Shown: positions 1-6,175 of the stretch, piece by piece
Numbering within the stretch: position 1 is the stretch's first letter
How the letters are laid out: every line of letters begins with the position of its first letter
DNA from: Akkermansia muciniphila
Lineage (GTDB): Bacteria > Verrucomicrobiota > Verrucomicrobiia > Limisphaerales > UBA9464
Assembly (NCBI GenBank): GCA_945873715.1
Contig: CAMCFL010000096.1
Coordinates: forward strand, 1-8,896
Length of the DNA: 8,896 bases
Reading direction: 5' to 3'
Translations under genes and position numbers: made by a program
The notes under the pieces: generated by a model
The model's database searches: none
What the model was told of the DNA's origin: nothing
The model's input: the letters and a program-made list of their open reading frames with translations, nothing else

Positions 1-1849
1 TCATCGGGAAGGAGAACGTGTTCTCCGACTCGCTCAGGGTCCCGTCGAAGCGGGTCTCGTTGGCATCAAAGAAGGGACTGGCTTTCAACTGATTCTGCAC
101 CTCGAAAACCAGTTCGTTGTTAGCCCCGGTCTTGATGCGTGAAAGATCGACGGCGCGAAGCGTCAAGCTGATGGATGCGATCTCGTTCGTCGAGTTCGAT
201 GACTTGGGTTTCTTGGGGGCACCCGCGTCCGCGTCCGCTGCCGCGGCTTCGCCGTCGCCGGTGACTGCCCGGGGAACCAGGCCGTAGCGCTTCATCAGGA
301 TCGGGTCCATGCCGTAGGGATTGGAGGAAGTGGTGGAGCCTTCTTCGGGGCTCGCCTGCGCTGCCGGTTGGCTGGGTTCCGTGGTGATGAGGGTATCGAT
401 CCAGACACCGACAGTTCCCGGTCCCGAGTTCAGCTTCTGACGCTGAGCCTCCTCGGCGGCCATCAGCACGCGACGGAACTCGACGAACACATCCGCCCAG
501 AACGTCTGATCCTCCAGCCAGGCAACCAGCTGTCCCGATTCCTCCTGAGCCTTGCGGAGCGTTTCCATCTCGCGCTTGAGCGACTCGTCGCGCTGCTTCA
601 GCGGTTCGACCTGGGCAGTGACCTTTTCCAGGCCCTCGCGTCGAGCGGCCTCGACCCGGGCATAAAACCAGCCGTAGGCGAAAACACCCACCACCAGCGC
701 GTAGGCGGCGGCGAGCAGGTAAGGCTTCTTGGAATTGAACTCCTGCCGGGAACGGGAGGACTTCGGCATCAGGTTCAACTCGACCGGGCACTGCGCCACG
801 TTGCGCAAGGCGAGGCCAACCACCTCACCGAACGACTGGGCAACCTTTTCCAGGGCGGCAACATCCACCGAGGGATCAATCTGGACGTTGCGGAACGGAT
901 TGAAGATATCGACCGGCAGATTGAGCTTTTCGGCGAAGAACTCCGCCGAGTAAGGCAGGATGGAACCACCGCCGCAGAGGAACACCCGGACGGGAGCGTT
1001 CCCGCCCTGCTGGGTCCGATAGAACTGAATGGTCTGGTTCACCTGGAGGTGAAGCCGGGTCAGGACATTGCGGGCGACCTTGGAGACGGCGGCGATCCGC
1101 GGGTTGTCCGGTTCCTCGTAGGCTCCACCAAGGCTGACCATGCCGTCGTTGATCTTGATCTTTTCGGCCTCGGCGAAGGGAAGCTTCGCTTCAGCGGCAA
1201 ACTCCTGGGTGATGGCATTGGCCCCGACGGGAACCGAGCGGGCATACAGTCGGTTCTTTTCCAGGAGGACGACGTTGCTGGTCTTGGCACCGACGTCAAT
1301 GAGGAGGCTGCATCCGTCCTGATCCGCGTAGTTGTAGCGAAAGGCATTGCACAGTGCGGCGACGGAGGTGTCGACCACGTCCATCTTGAGACCAGCGCCT
1401 TCCCCGATGGCAAAGAGCTTCTCGACGATCTCGGACTTGATGGCGACGAGGAGGACCTCCAGTTCACCACCGGGGGTCGTGCTGAGGATCTGGTAGTCCC
1501 AGGCGGTCTCCGCGAGCGGGAAGGGCACATTCTGCTGTGCCTCGTACTGCATGATCTGCGGAACTTTGGAAGCGTCGACTGGAGCGAGCTTCACAAACTT
1601 CGAGAAGACCTGGAAGCCGGGGGCGCAAAGGTTGGCCTGACGCCCGGCGAAGCCACCCTCGGCGATCACTTCGCCCAGCGCCTTCTTGACGGTGTTCTCC
1701 CGGGCCGCTTCCTGCGACCCGGCGAGGCCGAGCGGCTTGACGCCGAAGCGCAACACCCGGAGGCCTCCGTCTTCAGACGGTTCGAATTCGGCGACTTTGA
1801 GGGTACCTGCCCCAAAATCGATGGTCAGGAACGACTTTGATTTCAGCAT
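1..1849 (-). CDS. pilM: Type IV pilus PilM-PilN fusion protein, 3' end outside window
   Basis: PilM is a cytoplasmic actin/FtsA-fold protein of the type IV pilus alignment complex. It binds the N-terminal peptide of the inner-membrane protein PilN. 616 residues are visible, starting MLKSKSFLTIDFGAGTLKVA. The FtsA-like ATPase spans about 1-350, with a phosphate-1 loop (IDFGAGTLK, 10-18), a second phosphate loop (LIDVGAKTSNVV, 183-194) and an adenosine loop (FLCGGGS, 290-296). Then comes ELNLMP (357-362), resembling the INLLP PilM-docking peptide of PilN. It is followed by a basic stretch, one membrane segment (about 377-396), a charged coiled-coil-like helix (398-440), a Pro/Ala/Ser-rich linker (about 490-556) and a C-terminal domain reminiscent of PilN/PilO (SLTLRAVDLS, QLKASPFFD). 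The frame is open through base 2, so the protein continues off the window. The ATG at 1849 is the only sensible start; a purine-rich GAGGGGG lies rather far upstream (about 17 nt). Canonical PilM is about 350 residues, so this is a fusion. Pilus assembly is a firm call; PilN identity of the tail rests on layout and short motifs. Confidence 0.9.
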   Translation of the reverse strand, partial: MLKSKSFLTIDFGAGTLKVAEFEPSEDGGLRVLRFGVKPLGLAGSQEAARENTVKKALGEVIAEGGFAGRQANLCAPGFQVFSKFVKLAPVDASKVPQIMQYEAQQNVPFPLAETAWDYQILSTTPGGELEVLLVAIKSEIVEKLFAIGEGAGLKMDVVDTSVAALCNAFRYNYADQDGCSLLIDVGAKTSNVVLLEKNRLYARSVPVGANAITQEFAAEAKLPFAEAEKIKINDGMVSLGGAYEEPDNPRIAAVSKVARNVLTRLHLQVNQTIQFYRTQQGGNAPVRVFLCGGGSILPYSAEFFAEKLNLPVDIFNPFRNVQIDPSVDVAALEKVAQSFGEVVGLALRNVAQCPVELNLMPKSSRSRQEFNSKKPYLLAAAYALVVGVFAYGWFYARVEAARREGLEKVTAQVEPLKQRDESLKREMETLRKAQEESGQLVAWLEDQTFWADVFVEFRRVLMAAEEAQRQKLNSGPGTVGVWIDTLITTEPSQPAAQASPEEGSTTSSNPYGMDPILMKRYGLVPRAVTGDGEAAAADADAGAPKKPKSSNSTNEIASISLTLRAVDLSRIKTGANNELVFEVQNQLKASPFFDANETRFDGTLSESENTFSFPM

Positions 1850-1938
1850 ATTCGTGCGCGGCTCATGCCCCCCTCAGCGAAACCACACTTGCCTCGGGGT
1901 GCCCCACTGGCAGGAGTCTCGGCGAAGTTGGGCGGGTG

Positions 1939-1965
1939 ACTAAAGAAAGCAGACGGAAGGGTCAA
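1939..1965 (-). promoter_or_regulatory. Possible sigma-70-like promoter for pilM
   Basis: In the 151-bp gap between the phosphatase stop and the pilM start, the minus strand shows TTGACC (1960-1965) and TTTAGT (1939-1944), separated by 15 bp. They match the -35 consensus at 5 of 6 positions and the -10 at 4 of 6. The spacer is shorter than the ideal 17 bp, and the site lies about 90 bp upstream of the ATG. It is one of the few AT-richer spots in the gap. This is a weak call from consensus matching only. Confidence 0.2.
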
Positions 1966-2000
1966 ACCAAAAACTTGCGCGACACCGATTTGTGCGCCTT

Positions 2001-2693
2001 TCATCGGGCAGGCAGTTCCCCCGAGCGGAGTTCTTCCGGATGGATCTCGTCCAACCCGGAGACCAACCAGTCGGGCTGGCTGCGGGCAAGATCCTCGGCC
2101 GAAATGTGGCCCGTCGCCACCGCCAGGCAGCGGGCCCCGATCGCTCGGGCGCAGGCCACGTCGCGCTCGGTATCGCCCACGACCACAACGTCCCACGCAT
2201 CCACGGAGGTACCCAGGCTCTGTTCGGAACGAAGCTTGGCGATGGCCGCAATGACGCCCCGATCCTCGTCGTCGTCTCCGAATCCTCCCACGACAAACTC
2301 GTCCCACAATCCGTGGGCGCGCAGTTTCAATTCGGCACCCATCCGGACATTCCCGGTCAGAAGCCCGATCAAGGGTCGTGGCTTGATCCGACGGCAAGCC
2401 TCGATGAATTCCATCACTCCCGGGCAGCGTTCCCCGGGATGGTCGCTCAGCATTTCGCCCAGCAGGCGAAGGTACGTCTCCAGGAACTTCCGCATGTTCT
2501 CGGGGCCCTCGTCCAATTGATGATGACGCAGGAATTCCCGCACCAGGGAAGTGTCGGTCCGACCATGGAAGGTCAGGTGCTCCGTCCCACCCGGAAGGCC
2601 AAACGCCAATTCCGCCGTTCGGGCAAAGGCGCGGATTCCGGCACCCCCCGTCCGGATCAACGTCCCATCGATATCGAAGAGAATGACTCGCAT
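2001..2693 (-). CDS. HAD-superfamily phosphatase, phosphoglycolate-phosphatase-like
   Basis: A 230-residue soluble hydrolase of the haloacid dehalogenase superfamily, expected to hydrolyse a small phosphate ester through an aspartyl-phosphate intermediate. Motif I is FDIDGTL with nucleophile D7 and acid/base D9. Motif II is LLTGN with T113. The motif III lysine is probably K123 (ELKLRAHGL). Motif IV is VVGDTERD with D174 and D178 as Mg ligands. A helical insert (about 15-85) between motifs I and II fits a C1-type cap, as in phosphoglycolate phosphatase, beta-phosphoglucomutase and similar enzymes. Length is typical for the group. The ATG at 2693 is immediately followed by the motif I strand, so it is almost certainly the true start, although no clear Shine-Dalgarno precedes it. 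The substrate cannot be told from sequence; no neighbour points to one. It lies between the epimerase and pilM with long gaps on both sides, so it may be transcribed alone. Confidence 0.9.
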   Translation of the reverse strand: MRVILFDIDGTLIRTGGAGIRAFARTAELAFGLPGGTEHLTFHGRTDTSLVREFLRHHQLDEGPENMRKFLETYLRLLGEMLSDHPGERCPGVMEFIEACRRIKPRPLIGLLTGNVRMGAELKLRAHGLWDEFVVGGFGDDDEDRGVIAAIAKLRSEQSLGTSVDAWDVVVVGDTERDVACARAIGARCLAVATGHISAEDLARSQPDWLVSGLDEIHPEELRSGELPAR

Positions 2694-2721
2694 CGGCAGT
2701 CAGCAAACCCTGCCCCGCCCA

Positions 2722-2758
2722 CCGGATTCCGGCAACGTCCATCCCGGGAGGGTGGACG
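2722..2758 (-). promoter_or_regulatory. Tandem palindromes upstream of the HAD phosphatase gene
   Basis: Two dyads sit next to each other just upstream of the phosphatase start at 2693. The first is CCGGATTCCGG (2722-2732), a perfect 5-bp palindrome around one base. The second is a hairpin with arms CGTCCATCC (2736-2744) and GGGTGGACG (2750-2758) around a 5-nt loop, giving eight Watson-Crick pairs and one G-T pair. They could be an operator, a leader RNA hairpin, or a terminator for upstream transcription, but no T-run follows. Role unknown. Confidence 0.3.
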
Positions 2759-2787
2759 CTTCTTCGGGAGCTTGAGTGGGACGTGGA

Positions 2788-2848
2788 TGTAGGCCGCCTG
2801 CCCTCAGGCGGCGATGAGGCAACGCCCGCTGAGGGCAGCGGGCCTACA
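2788..2848. repeat. REPIN-like inverted pair of GTAG hairpins
   Basis: Two hairpin units face each other. On the plus strand, GTAG (2789-2792) directly abuts stem GCCGCCTG (2793-2800), loop CCCT (2801-2804) and stem CAGGCGGC (2805-2812). After an 11-nt spacer the same architecture occurs on the minus strand, reading from GTAG (2847-2844): stem GCCCGCTG, loop CCCT, stem CAGCGGGC (2843-2824). Both stems are perfect 8-bp helices, although they differ at two base pairs, each change compensated on the other arm. GTAG next to an imperfect palindrome is the hallmark of REP elements recognised by RAYT (TnpA-REP) transposases, and two inverted REPs form a REPIN or BIME. No transposase is in the window. 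Assignment as REP-like is by architecture, not by database match. Confidence 0.75.
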
Positions 2849-3033
2849 CCCAGATCCTGCGCCGTGCCCTCCCATCCGCTTCCTTCCCCGAGGCGGGGCG
2901 GCGGATCGATTTCAGAATGGAGGCGAAGACGCATTTGAAAACCGGGGTAACGCTGGGTTGGACCTGCTGAAGCTCCTCCCGTTCCGCTGCGTTTTTGAAA
3001 ACTGCGGCGGGGTTTGAAAGCGAACTCCGGAGA

Positions 3034-3054
3034 GACGGGCTCTGCGAGTCCGAA
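3034..3054 (+). repeat. 21-bp interspersed motif, copy A
   Basis: The core GGGCTCTGCGAGTCC, with flanking GAC and GAA, matches the sequence at 4355-4375 in the next spacer at 18 of 21 positions, in the same orientation. Both copies lie outside genes, and both spacers also carry GTAG hairpins. This suggests a second interspersed repeat family. Its full boundaries cannot be set from two direct copies. Confidence 0.45.
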
Positions 3055-3244
3055 ACCGTCGTCCGACCTGAAAATGCCCACGAATCGCAAAGCAGCAGAC
3101 TGGCAAGCACCCCCGCCCCCCATGCCGCCACACTCCCCTGGAAGGAGGACAAACGTCCCTTGCAAAACGGCACCGGCAACTGGGTGGACGATGCGGCGCG
3201 CTACCACAACCAGGCGGGCGGGCTTTTGTTGGTCTGGAGCCCGA

Positions 3245-4297
3245 TCAACGGGCTGCCACCCGCAGGCCCATCTTCGGTTCGACTCCGTCGAAGCTCAACC
3301 GCCCCCCCTGGTTGAGCACGCCCCGGTAGGGATCGTTGGTGATGAGCACATTCCCATCGAGATCGAGGTAGTCAGTCAAGGCGGCCAGATGGGCAGCGGC
3401 ACTGATGAGCACCGACGACTCGATCATGCAGCCCAGCATGGTCTTCAGCCCACGGGCACGGGCGGCTTCCAAAGCCTGTTTCCCTCGGGTGACCCCGCCC
3501 GTCTTCACCAACTTGACGTTCACCCCGTGAACACAGCCGGCGCAACGATCGGCGTCGGCAGCCGATTGGAACAGTTCATCCCCGATGAGCGGGAGGGGTG
3601 ATCGCTCCTTGAGCCAGGCCCAGTCGGCGTCCGGCAACTCCGGTGGCATGGGCTGCTCGACAAACTCCACCTGCCCGTCGGCGGCGAGCCACTCGATGTT
3701 CCGTAGGGCTTCTTCCCGGCTCTTCCACCCGGCATTGGCATCCACGCGGATCCACCGATCTGGTGCCGCGCCGCGGACGGCGGCGAAATTGGCGCGGTCG
3801 GAGGGACTTCCCAGCTTCATCTTGAGGATGGGATAGCCCGAAGCCTCCGCGGTCTTGCGGGCCATGCTCTCCGGCGTATCGATGCCGATGGTGAAGGAAG
3901 AAAGGTGCGTCCCCTCGGTGAACACTCCGAGGCCCAGATACTCGCAGAGCGGTTTGTTGGCGGCCTTGGATGCCCCGTCGAGCAAGGCGATGTTGAGGGC
4001 ACATTTTGCCGGATAGTTCCCCGGCGCGAGCGCCTCGATGTAGGTCATGCTCCCCGCGACATCGTCGAAGCTCAGCCAAGCCGACTCCACCCGTCCCAGA
4101 AACTCCGAGACGGTCTCGTGGGTCTCCCGGTACTGGCTCGATGGCGACGCCTCGCCTACGCCGCTGCGCCCCTGCGGATCCGTCAACTCCACGAACACCA
4201 CGGGATAAACGCTTTTGCCCCCACCCCGCCCGAGGTCGGTGGCGATGGCCCAGTGATGTCGGAGCGCGAGATCGAAGCGACGAAACCGAAGCTGCAT
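3245..4297 (-). CDS. Dipeptide epimerase (L-Ala-D/L-Glu epimerase-like), enolase superfamily
   Basis: A 350-residue enolase-superfamily enzyme of the muconate-lactonizing subgroup, most like L-Ala-D/L-Glu epimerases. These interconvert the stereocentre of peptidoglycan-derived dipeptides during cell-wall recycling in the cytoplasm. Numbered from the chosen start, the catalytic bases are the KxK lysine K161 (KMKLG, 159-163) and K265 in KLVKTGG. The Mg ligands are D186 (RVDANAG), E214 (FVEQP) and D240 (GDELF). The C-terminal DLD (312-314) matches the DxD motif by which dipeptide epimerases bind the substrate's ammonium group, and this separates them from related racemases and o-succinylbenzoate synthase. 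The frame stays open further upstream, but ATG 4297 has AGGA at an 8-nt spacing on the minus strand and begins the expected MQLRFRRFDL strand. Another ATG three codons upstream (4306) is poorly placed for that signal. All catalytic residues are intact. Exact dipeptide preference is not visible, and no peptidoglycan-recycling neighbour is in view. Confidence 0.9.
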   Translation of the reverse strand: MQLRFRRFDLALRHHWAIATDLGRGGGKSVYPVVFVELTDPQGRSGVGEASPSSQYRETHETVSEFLGRVESAWLSFDDVAGSMTYIEALAPGNYPAKCALNIALLDGASKAANKPLCEYLGLGVFTEGTHLSSFTIGIDTPESMARKTAEASGYPILKMKLGSPSDRANFAAVRGAAPDRWIRVDANAGWKSREEALRNIEWLAADGQVEFVEQPMPPELPDADWAWLKERSPLPLIGDELFQSAADADRCAGCVHGVNVKLVKTGGVTRGKQALEAARARGLKTMLGCMIESSVLISAAAHLAALTDYLDLDGNVLITNDPYRGVLNQGGRLSFDGVEPKMGLRVAAR

Positions 4298-4322
4298 GGG
4301 GGGCATCCTAAAGGGTTGGGTC

Positions 4323-4342
4323 TCCAAAGGGCCAGCTTTGGA
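4323..4342 (-). promoter_or_regulatory. Leader hairpin upstream of the dipeptide epimerase
   Basis: A perfect 7-bp inverted repeat, TCCAAAG (4323-4329) and CTTTGGA (4336-4342), surrounds a 6-nt loop. It lies 26-45 nt upstream of the epimerase ATG. CTTTGGACG occurs here (4336-4344) and again at 4350-4358. The hairpin could be part of the 5' leader RNA, an operator, or part of the repeat-rich spacer. Function is unknown. Confidence 0.3.
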
Positions 4343-4387
4343 CGGACGCCTTTGGACGAGCTCCGCGAGTCCCAATCTCTGGCGGTT

Positions 4388-4411
4388 GTAGGCCTGCTGC
4401 CCTCAGCGGGC
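4388..4411 (+). repeat. Single REP-like GTAG hairpin
   Basis: GTAG (4388-4391) directly abuts stem GCCTGCTG (4392-4399), loop CCCT (4400-4403) and stem CAGCGGGC (4404-4411). The stem forms 8 bp with one G-T wobble. It differs by one base from the right-hand unit of the 2788-2848 pair. Similarity to that unit continues past the hairpin for about 7 bases (CGTTGCC versus CGGTTGCC), so the repeated unit may extend beyond the stem. It lies between the CotH-like gene and the epimerase gene. Confidence 0.7.
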
Positions 4412-4443
4412 GGTTGCCCGCACGAATCCTTGGGAAGATCGCG

Positions 4444-4470
4444 TGAAGAGAGAGCGTCTTGGGCGACGCC
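4444..4470 (-). terminator. Weak candidate terminator after the CotH-like gene
   Basis: Read on the minus strand, about 43 bp beyond the CotH-like stop codon, stem GCGTC, loop GCCCAA and stem GACGC (4469-4454) are followed by the pyrimidine-rich TCTCTCTTCA. The stem is only 5 bp and the tail is not a pure T-run, so intrinsic termination would be weak. Rho-dependent termination is equally possible. Confidence 0.22.
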
Positions 4471-4511
4471 TGTCGGGCACGGACTCGCGGAACTCGTTCC
4501 TCCAACGCCAG

Positions 4512-6149
4512 TCACCGTGGCAACCGCCAGATGTCCGCTTCCAGGCGCCCCTTGACCGGATCGCCTTCGGAGACTCCTGCGGCGTCGAAATGCAGGGTTC
4601 CGGACAGGATCCCGGCTCCCCCTTCCCCTGCCATCGGCATTCCTTCGAAGAAGAAGCCGGGGTTGGCGAAGAAATCGATCCGGGCGGTGCGTCCGGCGAC
4701 AAAGTCCTCCATCCAGACCTGGACCGACGGCACCAGGAAGGTAGCGGCCCCGTTCATGCCGAGCACGCTGAGGGAGATCTTGTTGGTCTCGCGCGCATCA
4801 AAACCCCGCGACGCCGAGATTCCAGCCCGGGTGAAGGGACGGCGCTGGCCTTCGAGCTCCAGCTTGAAGTCAACGGTTCCATTGGTGAACCAGTTGACCG
4901 GAAGCCTTGCGTGAAAGGCGGTGTCGAACTGGGCGGAGACATGGCCCCAGAAGCGAACCATCGAGTTCGTCCGCTCCGGCGCGGTCCATTCGGGCGCGGG
5001 CCCGGCAAGATCGCGGGCCAGCGTTGCCTTGCGTTTCCGGACGAACTCACGGGTCCGTTGAACCACCTGTTTTCGCCCGGTGATCCCTGGCCAGGCATTG
5101 GTCCCGATCAGTCGGTCGAGGCGGCTGATCTCCCCCAGCCAGCGGGGCTCATCCCAGGCCTGACTCAGCAACTCCCCGAGACGTTGGCGATACTTGCCGC
5201 GCCAGACCGGATCGGCGTAGAGCCGGCGGGCCAGCAACCCCGTTGCCCGCACGGAGACGGGGGCCCGCGCCGGGGTGAAAGGGTTGGGTGAACCGAGGCA
5301 CTGATCGGCTCCCCAGGGAAGGAAGACCAGGCGACCATCCGACGCCCGCCGATGGATGAAATAGTTGTTCTGGTTGTTGGCGTATCCATCCCAGTGATCG
5401 ACGAGCACCTCGGCCGCCCAGAAGCGCAGGAACTGATCCAGGTCCACCCGTTGTCCCAGGCGATCCCAGTCCGTTTCCTTCTCCGCAACCAGGAGGTCCG
5501 CGACCTCCTCAAGCACGGCACGGTCCTCGGGGCGGGTTCCCCGCTTGGCGTCAAAAGCCAGCAACGATCCGCGTCGAAGATCGGTCAACGCCCCCTCCCA
5601 CAGTGGGCCGGAACCGTCCCCGAAATGGCGGGCCAGAAACTCCCGATCGACCGGCTCGACCATCGTGTAAACCCCGAGGGCTTCCCCGTTCACTTCGACC
5701 TGGACCAAGGCGGTCCGGGAGGCCGGCACCCCTGCTTCCCGGAAGAAGGCGTTCGCCAGGGAAAGATGCAGCCCGCTGGCGTCCTGCTGGGTGTTGGCGA
5801 GGGTCAACCGTCGCCATCCACCGGGCCCCCTTCGATCCGGGGCCTCCGGGAACTCGATATTGAACGCCGGCCTTTCCCGGCTGACCGACCCGATGAATCC
5901 GCGTTTCCGGATCCGGGCATCCATCGGGGCTGCGCCGTCGAGGGTGACCTTCCCCGGATGATCCCGATAAGCCCGGGCGGCAAGACCGTTCGTCCGCTGG
6001 GGTCCCAGTTGCGCCAGAACGTCCGGAGCCTCCCGTCTCAGGGCCTCCCATTCCGCAGCCGGCAACTGGATGCGGACCTGGTGAAGGATTTCCGGGTCAA
6101 ACCATTCCGCGGTCAGCCCACGTCCGAGGCAGAGCCCCAGCCAGATCAA
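4512..6149 (-). CDS. Secreted CotH-like (spore-coat kinase family) protein
   Basis: About 545 residues, starting with a short hydrophobic export-like segment (MIWLGLCLGRGLTA) before the mature WFDPEILHQVRIQL. The CotH-like domain spans about 20-380. Landmarks are DARIRKRGF (77-85), NTQQDASGLHLSLANAFFR (119-137), VEVNGEALGVYTMVEPVD (151-168), DHWDGYANNQNNYFIHR (251-267) and LPWGADQCLG (277-286). CotH proteins are atypical secreted kinases; Bacillus CotH phosphorylates coat proteins, but in Gram-negative bacteria the substrates are mostly unknown. The usual LPWDLD-type motif reads LPWGAD here. The C-terminal 150 residues resemble no domain I know. No ATG fits: the chosen TTG (6149) gives a signal segment without positive n-region, whereas a CTG at 6179, overlapping the purC TGA, would add residues including Arg. 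The start is therefore uncertain. It follows purC by 26 bp, suggesting co-transcription without clear functional logic. Confidence 0.82.
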   Translation of the reverse strand: MIWLGLCLGRGLTAEWFDPEILHQVRIQLPAAEWEALRREAPDVLAQLGPQRTNGLAARAYRDHPGKVTLDGAAPMDARIRKRGFIGSVSRERPAFNIEFPEAPDRRGPGGWRRLTLANTQQDASGLHLSLANAFFREAGVPASRTALVQVEVNGEALGVYTMVEPVDREFLARHFGDGSGPLWEGALTDLRRGSLLAFDAKRGTRPEDRAVLEEVADLLVAEKETDWDRLGQRVDLDQFLRFWAAEVLVDHWDGYANNQNNYFIHRRASDGRLVFLPWGADQCLGSPNPFTPARAPVSVRATGLLARRLYADPVWRGKYRQRLGELLSQAWDEPRWLGEISRLDRLIGTNAWPGITGRKQVVQRTREFVRKRKATLARDLAGPAPEWTAPERTNSMVRFWGHVSAQFDTAFHARLPVNWFTNGTVDFKLELEGQRRPFTRAGISASRGFDARETNKISLSVLGMNGAATFLVPSVQVWMEDFVAGRTARIDFFANPGFFFEGMPMAGEGGAGILSGTLHFDAAGVSEGDPVKGRLEADIWRLPR

Positions 6150-6175
6150 CGTCCATCGAAACGTGGTGACCGGGT

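Larger units (their letters stand above)
2694..3244. other. 551-bp non-coding spacer with several repeat elements
   Basis: No convincing gene lies between the epimerase stop and the phosphatase start. The stretch holds overlapping palindromes (2722-2758), an inverted pair of GTAG hairpins (2788-2848), three TTTGAAA heptamers (2934-2940, 2994-3000, 3013-3019) and a 21-bp motif also found in the next spacer (3034-3054). Open frames exist on both strands but have no recognisable domain. The longest compact one on the minus strand (2844-3179, 111 codons) begins with a signal-peptide-like hydrophobic run, then becomes compositionally plain and ends inside a hairpin element. The spacer reads as an accumulation of interspersed repeats, possibly including a decayed gene start. 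Confidence 0.6.
4355..4500. repeat. Inverted 21-bp motif flanking a GTAG hairpin (MITE-like)
   Basis: The left arm (4355-4375) contains GAGCTCCGCGAGTCC. The right arm (4481-4500) begins GGACTCGCGGAACTCG, which is the reverse complement of the left arm with one substitution and one extra T. About 105 bp lie between the arms, including the single GTAG hairpin. The left arm also matches 3034-3054 at 18 of 21 positions. Short inverted ends around a small non-coding interior resemble a miniature inverted-repeat element. No target-site duplication was identified, so a mobile origin is only a suggestion. Confidence 0.35.

Noticed and set aside
1..4. TGA on the minus strand at 3-1 as the pilM stop, in an ATGA overlap.
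   Set aside because: Tracing the frame from ATG 1849 puts ATG (4-2) in frame as Met, so the TGA is out of frame and the gene continues past the edge.
368..1840. A 490-codon plus-strand open frame opposite pilM.
   Set aside because: It is antisense to a gene with clear PilM motifs. High GC leaves antisense frames open, and its translation shows no recognisable domain.
2788..2848. CRISPR or rho-independent terminator reading of the inverted repeat.
   Set aside because: There is no regular repeat-spacer array, and no T-run follows either hairpin. The GTAG boxes and covarying stems fit REP elements better.
1843..3207. A 454-codon minus-strand frame crossing the phosphatase gene, the spacer and the pilM start.
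   Set aside because: It runs through the phosphatase gene in another frame, has low-complexity Arg/Gly/Pro-rich translation, and conflicts with the motif-supported HAD gene.
4298..4375. A 26-residue N-terminal extension of the dipeptide epimerase.
   Set aside because: It would run through the leader hairpin and the AGGA ribosome site, and the family N-terminus begins at MQLRFRRF.
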